Assembly: GCA_023213395.1 (NCBI GenBank) | Contig: CM041465.1 | Span: 116,443,741-116,507,740 of the forward strand | Length of the DNA: 64,000 nucleotides | Origin: Cycas panzhihuaensis | Lineage: Eukaryota; Cycadophyta | Direction: 5' to 3' | Shown here: in pieces, positions 11,583 through 25,146 of the stretch | How the letters are laid out: every line of letters begins with the position of its first letter | Position numbering within the stretch: position 1 is the stretch's first letter | Notes under the pieces: generated by a model | The model's database searches: none | Seen by the model: only the letters and a program-made list of their open reading frames with translations | What the model was told of the DNA's origin: nothing | Translations under genes and position numbers: made by a program

Positions 11583-11943
11583 TTCTATGCCTTATTTGTG
11601 AATATCTTATTAGCATATCGTCTTCTTGTGTTATAATCTTCCGTGGAATGATAAATAAAACTTCCTTTTTGAATTAAAGAATATTCTAATATGTATTATA
11701 CTTTAAGCCTTATGATAATTTAACTTTCGTTGTGTTGATGGTTATGACTATAAGCACACCTCTAAGAAGAGATAACCAATCAAATATAAGATGGTAAGCT
11801 GCTTTTTTGTTAATGCAAACCTACTCCTTCGAATTGCCTCTTGAAATACAAACTCTTCAAATTGTCTCTCCAAATACAATTAAGAGATAATAAGTGTATC
11901 GATGAGCACCACCACAAAAAATGTAAATATATATATTTTTGTG

Positions 11944-11945
<2 letters not shown>

Positions 11946-12006
<61 letters not shown>
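11946..12006. repeat. TA dinucleotide microsatellite
   Basis: About 60 bases of alternating A and T. Open frames across it are artefacts of the repeat. Confidence 0.95.
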
Positions 12007-12009
<3 letters not shown>

Positions 12010-12338
12010 TATACCGTAGCCAATTATATTGGAAAATGTAAAAACATGCCACAATTTGAATTATATTCAAAACTTTAATATATATACAATAATACAAACG
12101 ATTTTTGTATATATAAAAAAAACGCGTATTAATATTGTATTAACTGATGACACTTGTATGATGTTGACAACTAGTCAAATATTTTTGGATAAAGTATACA
12201 TATGCGATAATAGGAGTGATCAAAAAACGTATTAATGTTCTATCTTATCTGTGTTAGCTGAAGATGACTGTAATATTTTCCACTGATTGATTCTTTTTGA
12301 AATGTGTTGCAAGAATTAAATAATATAAATGTCTTATA

Positions 12339-12441
<103 letters not shown>

Positions 12442-12624
12442 ATCTATAATATTGTTTGTGTGAATCAATAATATGACTTTGGGCGATGATTCACTTTAAT
12501 ACTCCTTAATACTTTTTTTTTTAGTAGTATTTATGCAACCTACTTTAATTTCATGATGTATATAAGGCTAACAACAATGGAGATGATGACGCAGGTTGAA
12601 GGTGAGGAATTTATACAACTGCTT

Positions 12625-12648
12625 TCCCCCCCCCCTCCCCCCCCCCCT
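12625..12648. repeat. Poly-C tract
   Basis: A run of C interrupted by a single T, followed by a CT-rich stretch. A G-run on the minus strand could form a quadruplex. Confidence 0.85.
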
Positions 12649-13325
12649 TCTTCTTTTTCTTCCGTGACATTAGGCTATGTACATGCTAACTATTTAGTAG
12701 ATCAGTGATAAGCTGCAATGTGATATTGCCTACGATTATAGTTATCACTTCAGATGTATATATGATGGCAACGCCCATAACATATATAGATATATATAAA
12801 ACTGTAGTAATTATACAAACACAACTGTTAATTAATAAATCACAGTAGCAAACTGATGGCATATATCACGTTGCAGACCAGGCGTAGTGAAGAGATGGAT
12901 AATGCAGATGAACAAATGATGACAGAATTTGACCAAGTGGTGATGATAATGATAATTATATTTATTATATTATATAAATTAAAAGGAGGAATGGCAGGGC
13001 ATGTGATGGAAGTGATACACTATAATTAATAATTATAACGAGATATAATAAGGTCGAATATTTATTAAATGCCAATAGAAATGAGATGCTTAAGATGAAT
13101 GTATTGAGGTATGCACAGGTCTGCACCCTGGTTACGGTTCCAGTCTTCGATTTTGCCTTATTCCACTCTACGTTCCCTTAATTATTATTGATGAGCAATC
13201 ACTATAGACTACCAAATGTAGACATAACCCTAGATGTGAGAGCACAGAAACACATAGGCGATGCAGACGTTTACTTAACTGCCTTTTATTATAGTGAAGA
13301 CTGGAAGGATAGAAGACGAACATAG

Positions 13326-13640
13326 AGGCGAGAATATCAATAACAACAATGAGAATGAGAAATAGAATATCAATGCAGTGACGAGAATATCAATAACAGT
13401 AATGAGAATGAGAAATAGTGATGAGAATGCAATATTGGATAGTGACGAGAATATAATACTATAAATATAGTAGTGAGAAATGCTACACAGCAATGAGAAT
13501 GAGTTTTCTAATGGGGCACTGTCAGCAATGAGAATGAGAATGGGGTAGATCAGCAACAAGAATGAGAACAGGCGGCTGCCAGAATGAACTTTAAATAGGG
13601 TAGCTGCCAGCAACGAGAGTGACCTTCAATGGGCAACAAG
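13326..13640 (-). repeat. Degenerate GAGAATGAGAA minisatellite next to the primer site
   Basis: The plus strand repeats CAATGAGAATGAGAA-like units many times. Two ~50-bp blocks starting GAGAATATCAATAACA (near 13330 and 13383) are near copies. In the element's own sense this is the 5' leader directly downstream of the primer-binding site. The long minus frame 13275-13613 is a hydrophobic translation of this repeat, not a gene. Confidence 0.7.
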
Positions 13641-13680
13641 CTACCACAAGAATGATTATTTTGAATGTACCCAAGAATTT

Positions 13681-13691
13681 CTCTGATACCA
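13681..13691 (-). other. Primer-binding site of the BRCT-bearing element
   Basis: On the minus strand TGGTATCAGAG lies two bases after the LTR end, as expected for priming by initiator tRNA-Met. Confidence 0.85.
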
Positions 13692-13693
13692 CT

Positions 13694-13943
13694 TGTTACG
13701 AATGCAATTCGTAACTTGAAGATAAACCCAAACAAGTAAGAGAGCAAACTAGAATACTACTTAGGCAAGTTATAGTCAATAGACCAAATATTTGATTGAT
13801 AAGATAAAAATGATGATATACAATACAGTAGAGGCCTTTATTTATAGGTGCATAATAAGCCTTTTCAATAAAAGGTCACAACTCTTCAAAATGTACCTTT
13901 TCATTAATAAATAATTGATTAACCTTAAAGAGGGTTCGTAACA
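13694..13943 (-). repeat. 5' LTR of the BRCT-bearing element
   Basis: 250 bp with outer ends TGTTACGAA and TTCGTAACA. The ends form a short inverted repeat (TGTTACGAA/TTCGTAACA). TSD CCCTC follows at 13944-13948. Confidence 0.9.
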
Positions 13944-13948
13944 CCCTC

Positions 13949-16170
13949 ACTTAGAGAAGCCAAATATTTCATGACATTTATTAATGACTTTATAAGAAAA
14001 ACTTAGGTATATTTTCTAAAGTTCAAATCAAATGCTTATCAATGTTTTGTTGACTTCAAATCCTTTGTGGAGAAGTAAATTGGACATGAAATCTTCTCCC
14101 TTAGATCAGACAATAAGGGAGAATTCACTTTGAATGAATTCAAAGATTTTTATATCCATCACAGTTTAAGACGATAATACACAAATCTATATACTCCACA
14201 GATGAATGGAGTAGTAGAAAGGAAGAATATGACTATTATTGAGATGGCTAGATGCATGCTCAAAGACAAGCAACTTGGGTATGAATTTTCGGCAAAAGTC
14301 ATACACACAATTATCTATCTATTGAATAGATGTACCACTAAGTCCCTTAGGTGGGTTACACCAAAAGAGGCTTGAATAGGTCATAAGCCAAGTATTCACT
14401 TGAAGATCTTTAGTTGTTTAGTATTTGCTCATATACCTAAGCAAAAGAGAACTAAATTGGATGATAAATGTATCAAATGTATATTTATAAGATATTATGA
14501 TACATTTAAATCCTATAAGCTATTTGACCCCAAAGAAAAGAAAATCATCATGAGTAGGGATGTTATTTTTAAAGAGGATGATTGTTATACAACAAAAGTT
14601 AGAAAAGAAAAAGGAAAGAATGACATTGTAGAATTTAATTCACATCTCATATCAATAAATATACCTTCAAATATACCAACATTATATGAATCTGGTTCTA
14701 GTGAAGCTGGACCTTCCACTTCTACTCAAATATTCTAAAATAGGTACAAAGATGACATGACCCATTAGATATACTTGATAACACTTTTGAAAAGAGATCT
14801 ACATGTTCCAATAGGGTCAACTTTTCTCTAATGAGCCCGATCATGGAATTACATGAGCCTTGTGCCTTTGAAGAGGCTAATACCAAATAGAAATAGTAAA
14901 ATGTAATGTAGGAGGAGTATAATGCCTTGGTTAAGAATGACACATGGGAACTAGTTGATCTCCCTTTAAACAAATCTATAATTAGCACCAAATAGGTTTA
15001 CAAGATAGAATTTCGATTAGATAGCTTTATTAATAAACATAAAGCAAGGCTAGTAGCTAAAGGATATGCCTGAATTTAAGGAATCAATTACAACAAAACA
15101 TTTTCTCTTGTAGCTCAAATAGAAGTAATATGTCTCATGTTAAGTCTTACTATATAAAAGGGATGGACCATCCAACGAATGGATGTCAAAAGTGCCTTTC
15201 TAAATAGATATATAGAAGAGGAAATCTATGTCCAATAACCAAAAGACTTTGAAGTTAAGAGGGAGGAAAATAAGGTATACAAACTCAAGAAAGCCTTGTA
15301 TGGATTAAAATAAGCACTTAGAGCTTGGTACTCTATGATAGGTAAATATTTCAGAGACAAAGAGTTTGAACAAAGTTTATTAGATTATAACTTGTATATA
15401 AAGATTAAAGGAGAATCAATACTTATTGTGGGCCTATATATTGATGACTTAGTCTACACAAGAAATGACTCCCAATTATCACAAAAGTTCAAAGATGACA
15501 TATGTAAATAGTTCAAGATGACTGATTTGGGTCTTATGCGTTATTTCCTAAGTTTGGAAGTATGGCAAGATGAAAATGGGATCTTTGTGTCTCAAAGGAA
15601 ATATACATTAGACTTCCTTTAAAAGTTTAAGATGAATGATTACAAAGCATTAGCTACATCAATAGAAATTAGAATAAAGTTATCTAAGCTCGATGATTTT
15701 GTATTTGTTGATCCTATACTTTATAGCCAACTGATTGGTAGTCTAATCTACCTAACATCTACTTGTCTTCATATTATGTATTCGGTGAGTGTGATATCCA
15801 GGTTTATGTAAGAACTTAAGACAATACATTAGCAAACAACAAAGATGATACTTTGATACCTAAAAGGCATAATTAGTTATGGGTTACACTATAAGTCCTC
15901 AACAAATTTTAGATTGATTGGTTACACAGATTTATATTGAGAAGGTTGTGTTGATAATAAGAAATCCACATCTGGTTATACTTTTAACATGGGATCAACA
16001 TCAATTTCTTAGAGTATCAAAAGTAAAATACGGTATCCTTATCTACTACATAAATAGAATACAAAGCACTAGTAGTGAGGGCATATAAAATAGTTTAACT
16101 ATGTTGGTTACTCCATAACTTACAAATGAAATAGGATGGACCTCATATATGATGTCTAATAATTAGAGAA
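13949..16170 (+). pseudogene. Copia A integrase, reverse transcriptase and RNase H start (part 2)
   Basis: Resumes the frame lost at 9536. Integrase: KYFMTFINDFIRKT (13960-14005), RSDNKGEFTLNEF (near 14105-14140; the catalytic Asp is kept), NGVVERKNMTIIEMARCML (14205-14265) with the catalytic Glu, and MSRDVIFKED (near 14550). Reverse transcriptase: MDVKSAFLN (15181), KKALYGLK (15290), the catalytic YIDD in GLYIDDLVYTRN (near 15430-15465), and MTDLGLMRYFLSLEVW. RNase H begins with STSGYTFNMGS (15965) and is cut at 16170 by the gypsy element. Stops stand mostly at Gln and Trp positions. Confidence 0.85.
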
Positions 16171-16560
16171 TGTTAGGCATCCAACCCATAAATTACCTTC
16201 TTTTATATTCTCTTATATCTTCTACTTCTTCTCTCTTTTATCTTTTCTTATATTCTATTTCTTCTACTTTTTCCCTCTTCTTAATATCCCACATGCATAG
16301 GTAGAAGGTTGTGTAATGGTTATTGAGAATTATATATATTCATGTAATATCCCACATGCATAAGTAGGAGGTTGTGTAGTGAGCATAGAGCCATATATAT
16401 ATTTATGTAATCCTTAGAGTAGGATATCTTAAATGTCATTGTTATTACATGTAATTGGGAGGTTTCTCCCTCGAAGGGTATTGCAATATAAGTGCTCTTT
16501 TTGGAGTTATTTGTGTATTATGTTAGTGTGTAATTATCATTAAGGAGTGGTATCCTACCA
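16171..16560 (+). repeat. Gypsy 5' LTR
   Basis: Starts TGTTAGGCATCC and ends CTACCA. It contains an internal near-duplication of a block reading AATATCCCACATGCATA..TAG.AGGTTGTGTA (near 16285 and 16350). Confidence 0.85.
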
Positions 16561-17399
16561 AGTAGTATCAAAGTGATCGATCCTTACCCTTTGGAAGAGT
16601 TAAAGGTAGTAAATAATCAATTTCTTTTTTCCATCAATTTTTTCTTATCAGTATCTATTCTCATTTAATTTCTGCTTAGTCACTTTTTCTTTTTGGGGAT
16701 AGACAATATTGCAAGCAATTAACTACCCTAATACTACCACTGGGCAGTTTTCTTTTGCATTTAAATAGAGACCCTATGCTGGAGGTCTATAAATATCATG
16801 GGGATCTGTTATTTTGGAATAAGCACACTGTGGCTTTTCTGTCCCTTGCATGAAGGACCAAAGATCACATTCCTAAATCAAGCTTTATATAGAACTCAAC
16901 TATGAAATTACACCTCCACATACCTACAAGTATATAGGAGGACCCCTTAGATAGGCATTCCTAGTATAGGTAACCATAGGAAACCTATTGACTATCTATA
17001 ATTTGTAGTACGTCAATAAGCAATTAAACCTAGGAAGTTACTCTCCTCGTACCCTAGAGATAGGGTAGTATGATTATAGAGTAGAGCATTAGCCTCTATA
17101 ATTTGATACTATTTATGACTGGGATCAGTATATCAGAGGGCCTACAAACTAGATAATCCCATACCTAGTGTACTTAGTGAGTCTATTAGTGGTATATATG
17201 CACTTAGTCAGTTAGTGAGTTAGTCATCATCATTTTATTAAATCTAGTATGTCTATACAGCCTGTTGTCAATTCATGTGCACATAGTCAGTCAGTTAGTT
17301 AGTGGACCAAAAAAATAAAAAATAAAAAAGTAAGAAAGTGAGAAAGTAAAAAATCAAAAAAATGAAAAAAAAAAACATATTGGCTCATTATAAAACATT

Positions 17400-20300
17400 G
17401 GGAATAACAATCTATAGGCATACCATCAAATCATTTTCATTCATATTTACCAACTAAGATTCAACTTAGGTCTTATGAATAAATAGCCCCTAAGATAAAC
17501 CCTAAGTGGACTCAAGATCTCAATGATGCTATCACATAACTACAAGGAGACATATTATAAATTCAAACTAACTGCAATGAAAAATTTAAAGCTATAATGC
17601 TAGAGCTCATGGCCATAAAACCCTTTAAGGAAGAAAAGATTGAATTTAATGATATTACTCATATAGGTAGGGGTCACTTTACTAAAGGAAATAAAGATAA
17701 TGATGGCAGATACTTCTATCCTAACTTCCTTCGCAAGATAGAAATTAAGAAGTTTAATGGCATAGATGTACATACCTAGATCACCCAAATGGAATAATAT
17801 TTTTTTCTTCATCAAGTTCTAGTAGAAAAGAAGTTCCCTCTTGCTTCTCTACACATGGAAACTAAACCCTACCAATGGTACCGATAGGTTATGAAAATAA
17901 TTAGCGGGCTCAATTATCAATGGGAGGGTTTTGTCAATAATCTTACAGCTTAATATGATAATACCTAGGATCATGACTACTTTAACTAGTTAGATAAAGT
18001 TAAACAGGAGGGGACTGTTTCAACTTATGCAGTAGAATACCAATGTATCTCCATAAGGGTTGATGGTCTTTATTAGAATAAATTACTTGAGTTGTACATT
18101 GGTGGGTTATGAGATGACATCAGACATGAGTTACGACTCTTAAAACCTGATAACATCTCTATAACTATCAATTTTTCTTGACATATTGAAGCAAAAAATA
18201 AGGCATCTTGACCCTTCCCACAAACATTCCCATAAAGGTGACCACGGTTTCAGGTTCCTAGTATATGAAAAATGACTTCCCAAGAGATGGATGAGAAATG
18301 GTTGAAAGAGTTATGTTTTCATTGTAACCAAAAGTGGAATAAAGAATATAAGTGTCCTAAATGATGCTTATTCATCATTGAGGATGTCCAAGATGATGAA
18401 CCAGTAGAGGAAACCTCCTTAGAGCTAGAAAATAATAACAATGATCCACCTAAGGAGGAAGAAGAAGATACTACTACTATATCTGTAGATGACCTTACTG
18501 TAATTATAGCCCCATAAACACTTAAACTTATTGGGTACATAAAGAAAAGGAAGGTGGTTTTCCTCATAGATGTTGGGAGCACCCATAATTTCATTAATAA
18601 AAAACTTACTGAAGAACTCAGTTTTTCCCATATCCTATCAAAAATTTCAAGGTTATGGTGGCTAATGGAGGGACACTCTCTTATGGGAGAAAATGCCACA
18701 ATATCAAGCTAAAAATAGGTGAGTATCACCTCTCTACTTCCATGTATGCCATTCCCATTGGAGGATTTGATGTTGTATTAGGGGTATAATGACTCAAACC
18801 ATTAGGAACCATTCAACTAAATATGCAAGAGCTCTTCATCCAATTTACTTCTAAAGGAATTGATTATCAATTGAATGGGATCATTCCTCCTCTAACCTAA
18901 ATCATCAGCTCATACTACATGCAGAGGCTTATTAAAAAGGGTGGTATAGGAATCAATGCTAAATGTTATGTTTTGGAAGGTCAAGAACTTCTAATAGAAG
19001 GGGACATTCTCTAAGATGATGGTATACCAGATGACTTAAAATTAGTACTTTACTGCCATAACCAAATCTTTCAGGACATTCCTCAAGGTCCCCCCTTAGT
19101 ATGTAACCAAGATCATAACATTGACCTAGTAGCTGGAAGCAATACTCCTTGTATTCGACCCTACTGATACCCCTACTAATAAAAGAATGAAATTAAACGA
19201 CTAGTTCAAGAACTCCTTAATGTTAGAACTATTATGGAAAGTAAAAATATTTTTTGCCCCAATGATTTTAGTAAGAAAAAATGATGGCTCATTTCTCATA
19301 TGTGTAGACTACTGTGAGCTCAATAAGACAACTATCTAGGATAAATTTCCTATACCACTCATTGATGAACTGTTGGATGAACTCCATGGAGCAACATTCT
19401 TCATATCATTAGACTTGCAGTCAAGATACTATCGAATTAGGATCAAGGCAAAGAATATTCATAAACTTGCATTTCATATACATGAAGGATATTATAAATT
19501 TTTAGTAATGCCATTTGGCTTAACTATGCCCCATCCACATTTCAAGGACTTATGAACAAACTCTTTCGACCTTACTTAAGGAAGTTTATGTTAGTCTTTT
19601 TTGATGACATTCTGATCTTTGGTCATACATGGGAAGACCATCTTCAACATATTGATAAGGTATTACAGGTGCTTGTAAATAATTAGCTTTATGCTAAAAA
19701 ATCAAAATGTCAATTTAGGAAAACAAAAATAAAATATTTGGGCCATATTATCTCTCAAGAAGGAATCCAAGTGAATCCTAAGAAAATTACAATTATCACA
19801 AACTGGCCTAAACCCAAAAATATCAAGGGCCTTTATGGATTCTTAGGAATCATAGGGTATTATCGAAAGTTTATTCATGGCTATGCAAGGATTGCTTCTT
19901 CTTTAATCAACTTGTTAAAAAAATATTCTTTTCATTAGAATGATAAGGCCTCTAAAGCATGTGAACACCTAAAGGTGCCTTTAACTATCACACCAGTCCT
20001 CATAATACTAGACTTTATAAAGACCTTCACCATTGAATGTGATGCATTAGGGTAAGGCATTGGAGTAGTCTTAATGTAAGAAGGGAAACCTTTGGCCTTT
20101 GAAAGTCATTACCTTACACCCAAGGAACAAGTCAAATCCACCTATAAGAAGGAGATGTTAATAATTCTCCATGCAGTTAGGAAATTATGATAATATTTAT
20201 TAGGAACACATTTCTAAATTAATGCAGACCTTAAAATATTTCCTAACTCAAAGGATTGTGTTTGAGGAACAATAAAAATAGGTCACCAAAATGCAAGCTT

Positions 20301-21766
20301 TTCACTTTAAAATCATATATAAAAAAGGCAAGGGTAATATAGTTGTTGATGCTTTGTCTGGTAAGGAAGAAGGCTCTATATTATATTCTATTACCATGGT
20401 CAATCCATCTTGGATAGCAATTGCTAAGCAAAAATGAGATCATGACCTATTTACAAAATAGAGCATTTAAGACCTTCAAGCTAGGGTAGGGTATTCAAGG
20501 AGCAAATTTTACATGATGCACATGCCTCTCCAATAGCAAGTAACTTAGGTTTCCTATAGACATACCACTACTTAAAATAATCTTTCTTTTGGTAGGGCAA
20601 AAAAGGAGATGTAAAGAGATATGTATCCTCATATGAAGTTTGTCAATGACATAAGACAGAAACTATCAAGTCTCCAGGATTGGTACAACCCCTTCCTATA
20701 CCAAATAAATGATGGGAACAAATTTCTATGGACTTCATCGTGGGTCTACCTAAGTCAGAAGGAAAAGATATTATACTTGTGGTTGTTGATAGGCTAACAA
20801 AAGATGCTCATTTTTGTGGCATTCAAGTCACATATAAGGAAAAGTAAAGAGATATTTTTAAAGGATATACATAGGTTGCATGGTATGCCCAAATGCATAG
20901 CTAGTGATTGGGACCCCAAGTTCACCAACAACTTTTGGATGAAACTCTTCCATCTACTTAGTACCAATTTGATAATGAGCTCATCCTACCATCTACAAAC
21001 ATATGGCCAAACTGAGGTGATTAATAAGTGCCTTGAAAGATACCTTCATTGTTATACTTCAAATAAGTAGGGCCAGTGGCATCATTGGCTTCCTTTAGTA
21101 GAATGGTGGTATAATACAACCTATCATGCATTAGTAGGAATGACTTTGTTCCAAGCATTATATGGCTATGAAACACCCACACTTGAGAATTATGCCATAA
21201 TTAGTTCTAAGGTTCAAGCAGTCGAGGACCATATCTAACAAATAACACAAATTCCTAAGCTACTCAATGAAAATTTAAACCTTACACAAAATTGAATGAA
21301 ACAACAGGTAGATAAAGGGCAAAGTAAATGAGCATTTTAACTAGGTGATTGGGTATACTTATGGTTACAATCATATAAGTAGACATCTCTAAAATAGGAT
21401 GGGCAACATAAATTACAACCTCAATTTTATAGGCCTTACAAAATTCTCAAGAAGATTGGTGAAGTTGCATATGCCTTGGACTTACCACCACCATCAAGGA
21501 TCTATAATGCCTTTTATATTTCATGTCTCAAAAGGGTAATTGAGTAACACGTTTAAATAGAATTACCTATTTTAAATAAGGAGGGGTAACTTCAACTCAT
21601 TATAGAACATATCATCAACTAAAGAATTTGACATCTATAATCTAGGCAAATCATTAAGTATCTTATAAAATGGAAATAACTTCCATGAGAAGATACAACC
21701 TGGGAGAATGAGCAATTTGTCTAAGAGCATCCTGAAATTAATAAGCTTTGAGGGCAAAGATTTTTT
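17400..21766 (+). pseudogene. Gypsy gag-pol with C-terminal chromodomain
   Basis: Gag: FYPNFLRKIEIKKFNGID (near 17710) and a zinc knuckle near 18315-18360 (CFHCNQKWNKEYKC, His replaced by Asn). Protease: VVFLIDVGSTHNFI near 18550-18595 (family D-S-G, here D-V-G). Reverse transcriptase: VDYCELNKTTI (19300), [16 protein letters not shown] (19390), MPFGLT (19510), and catalytic FFDDILIF near 19595-19620. RNase H: FTIECDALG (20025) and the Tyr-Lys-Lys-Glu segment near 20140. Integrase: [16 protein letters not shown] (20730), SDWDPKFTN (20900) and QTYGQTEVINK (20997), so the D, D, E acids remain. A chromodomain-like end reads YLIKWK, LP, EDTTWENEQF near 21660-21720. Many stops, and frameshifts near 19550 and 19930. 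Confidence 0.85.
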
Positions 21767-21779
21767 AAGGGGGGGACAT

Positions 21780-22177
21780 TATTAGGTATCCAACCCGTAA
21801 CTTACCTTCTCTTATAATCTCTTATATCTTCTATGCCTTCTCTCTTTTATCTTCTCTTATATCCTCTATTTCTTCTACTTCTTCCCTCTTCTTAATATCC
21901 CACATGCATGAGTAGAAGGTTGTGTAGTGGTCATTGAGCACTATACATATTCATGTAATATCCCATATCTACAAGTAGAAGGTTGTGTAGTGAGTATAGA
22001 GCCATATATATATATATATTTATATAATCCTTAGAGTAGGATATCTTAAATGTCATTGTTATTATATGTAATTGGGAGGTTACCTCTTCGAAGGGTGTTG
22101 TAATACAAGTGTTATTTTTGGAGTTATTTATGTGTTATGTTGGTGTGTAATTGCCACTAAGGAGTGGTATCTTACCA
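21780..22177 (+). repeat. Gypsy 3' LTR
   Basis: Matches 16171-16560 throughout. It is a few bases longer because of a TA run near 22003-22020. Confidence 0.85.
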
Positions 22178-22406
22178 GAGTATAATTTAAATGACATACA
22201 ATCCAATGTTTTATGGACAAACAAAGTATATTGAAACATAACATCACTTTATCAGGGAATTAGTACAAGCAAGTGATATTGAATTGGTTTACTACAACAC
22301 AGATGAATAGGTGATAAACATCTTCACTAAGGTTCTTAGAAAAAACAAATTTCATAAATTTTAAGAAACGCTTAGAGTTATACAAAATGAACATTATGGA
22401 AGAGAA
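22178..22406 (+). pseudogene. Copia A RNase H C-terminus and polypurine tract (part 3)
   Basis: Completes the RNase H interrupted at 16170: NPMFYGQTKYIET, HHFIRELVQASDIELVYYN, then INIFTKVLRKNKFHKF. These are the closing motifs of copia RNase H. A weak purine tract ATGGAAGAGAA (22396-22406) precedes the LTR. Confidence 0.8.
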
Positions 22407-22485
22407 TGTTAGATATAATGTTCATTTATATTGTAAACTATGCACGTCACATTAGAATACCATATGACTGCCAATAACCAACATC
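22407..22485 (+). repeat. Copia A 3' LTR, truncated
   Basis: Matches the first ~75 bases of 4631-4935, then breaks into element E. The E LTR at this junction also lacks its outermost ~95 bases, so one deletion probably removed both ends. Confidence 0.7.
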
Positions 22486-22892
22486 ATCTCATGAGGAATG
22501 TATACATAATAAGGAATAACATAAACATATAATAAAAATCAAATAATATTCATAAAATATGTATACATTATAAGAGAGATATACAAAACCCAATGTATAA
22601 AAAACCATAGGAGAAGGTAAAGAGGGGAGCTCCTCTTACATATTATAATAAGTACATCTCCTAGTCAAAGACCTTTCTCAAGTTTTCAAATGGTGTACAT
22701 ATATATTTATATCAATAGTCATCTCATGAGTGGCCTATAATTTCTTTTGAGCCTTTATATAATCAAATAGTATTTATGCATAGATATCTATGTATATCAT
22801 ATCTCTTAATATACCTAATGAGTAGGGTTGTATACGTATTCATAATATTAATATTAAATATTATATATATGATAATATTACATATTCTAACA
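22486..22892 (-). repeat. Element E 3' LTR (truncated)
   Basis: Collinear with 25240-25654. It ends CTAACA on the plus strand next to the purine tract complement. Confidence 0.7.
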
Positions 22893-25146
22893 TTCCCCCT
22901 TAATATTTAATATCTTCAAATCTTTAATCTTTATTTTTTCATGTATTTATATTTATTAGATCCCATAACCTATATAATAATATTTAATAAATTTAAATTA
23001 TATTATGTATCATCACCTGTAACCTATAAATCTATCATCCATGTGTTTATCTCTTATAAGCATTAACTTGTAAAGCCTATAATTAACCTATGGTAAATAA
23101 TCTATATGTAGTTATTTGTATATATTAATGACCAACTATGAATAACCAATTTGTATAATATCATCCATCATTTATCAACATCAACATTAACATAAACTAA
23201 TATATGGAATGTTTTTATGAATATTTTTATATCTTTACTTGTAAAGTTGTTATTAATCATTATTTATCAACTAGTTATCACATAAATTAAAATTACTGAT
23301 ATCCATATAAAATATCAACCATGTGCCAAAATACATGGGTAACTAACTATTATAATTATTAGTTCTATTAGAAGTACTTCTTGTATGTGGTTCATTAGCA
23401 AACAAGAGTAGTATAAAATCTCTCGCCTCTTGCATATAAGATTAACAATATAATCTATATGTTATACAAGAGTAGCATCATTCATCTTGCCTATTATATA
23501 TGATTAAATATATTGTGTTCTATCTTCATCAGTGCTTCTATATGCTTGCAACTTTCTTTTAACAATCATTAATAATTTATCAATCATTAAAATATATTAG
23601 CTTTAGAAACAAACCAAACTATTTGGCCAAGATAAGTTAGCTATAACAAGATAATATAAATTGTGTATTTTCATACCTCTTATCATAGATAGTAAGCTAG
23701 ATTTCTCACTAACAAACACTTTTACTTTATCAGTTGGATAACCTAAATAGTTGATTATTAGCTAGATAAACTTAACAACTAATTTGGTGTACTAAGTAAA
23801 TAATATATAAGATTTTTTTACTTGTCTCATTAAATAGGTGGAAGTCTTATCAACAACTTATTTCTTTAACAAATAATTAAATTGGGCCCTTTATTAAGAT
23901 CAAGTGGTGTCATCAACATTAAACATGTGTTATCAATCATTCATGCAAGAAATAAGTATTCAAATAAATTAGGTAATCTATCATTTGCCTAGTGTTATAC
24001 ATCCACTGAACTAAATAATTAAATTTTAAGGGTTTTTTTTGAAAACTTCCTTTTTCTTTCTTTATTAATAAAAAATAATATTATCATCATATATATATAT
24101 TTTTAAATATTAGAATTTATGATATATTTTTTAGAAAAGGTCATAAAATATAACTTTCATGAGGTTAAGATAGCTTCAATCAAATTTATCTATTAATATC
24201 TCTATCATTTGATCTATGAAATATACTTTATAACCACTCATTTTGACTATCTCAAAATTTTCTTTCTAATGCAACTAATAGGGTAAAAAATAGATACTCC
24301 AATGAAAATTATGGCCAAAAGAATGACAATATATCCTAAAAAAGTATATGATCCTTAAAAAAAATATTTAGCCCCTTTTAGCTAAGGGTGCTGGACATAT
24401 GTTGACTCCATATGACTATTTAGGGGCCTTCATGAATTTTAAATTTTATATGATTTTATAAATACAAAAAAACTAAAAATCTATTTAATTTAAATTTGAT
24501 GCCTATAGATTTGAAATAATATTAGAAATAATTAAATTAAGTAAATAATTTATAAGTTCTTTTATTATTAGTAAAAAATCAACTATTTAAACCTCTTTAT
24601 TAATAATGGCAGTAGGTGTTCTATCTCTAATTTTATAGGTGTGTTTCATGATTAAGCAATTTTATTTATTAGCGTGATCTTCACAGGTTACAACCTCTTC
24701 GATTTTGATGGAAGTTAAGTTTATGGGTTAAACAAGGGCTAATCTATAAGACTTACATCTTCTATATAATTAAATAAGGGTTTTCATAGATTAACTACTT
24801 TTATAGACTAATTTTTCTTCTTTATGGATGAATTATTGTCTTCATTTATTAGTATTTTATGGTGTGATTAATCCAAATATACTAGGGGCTTCACTCTATA
24901 TGAAATCCCTTTTAACTTCATCTTTATTAGCTTCTTTTGTCCCCAAAATTATGATCTTATATCACTCGCATAATTAGCATATTCAAATTTTTGGCTCATC
25001 AAATTTACCTTATAACTAACTCTTACACTAGCTCATATACTGACTCTATAACTAACACACTAGCTCATCAATCTAGCTCACGTAGACTTACTTCCTACTT
25101 GTACAAGATCTTTCATAACATGGATAACAACCAAGTTCTAATACCA

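Larger units (their letters stand above)
16171..22177 (+). mobile_element. Ty3/gypsy chromovirus inserted in Copia A RNase H
   Basis: A 6.0-kb element with LTRs 16171-16560 and 21780-22177. The primer site starts near 16563 (TAGTATCAAAG, decayed tRNA-Met type) and the polypurine tract AAGGGGGGGA lies at 21767-21776. Flanking GAGAA (16166-16170) and GAGTA (22178-22182) are a TSD with one mutation. The Copia A RNase H reading continues across it. The order gag, protease, RT, RNase H, integrase, chromodomain identifies a chromovirus. All frames are broken. Confidence 0.85.

Noticed and set aside
12577-12940. Plus-strand exon-like pieces (ATG 12577; stretch after a TTGCAG near 12873)
   Set aside because: Protein-like composition only, no homology, antisense to the element, adjacent to poly-C and TA runs. 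Not enough to call a gene.
13275-13613. 112-codon minus frame looking like a membrane protein
   Set aside because: It is the translation of the complement of the GAGAAT repeat; hydrophobicity follows from the repeat.
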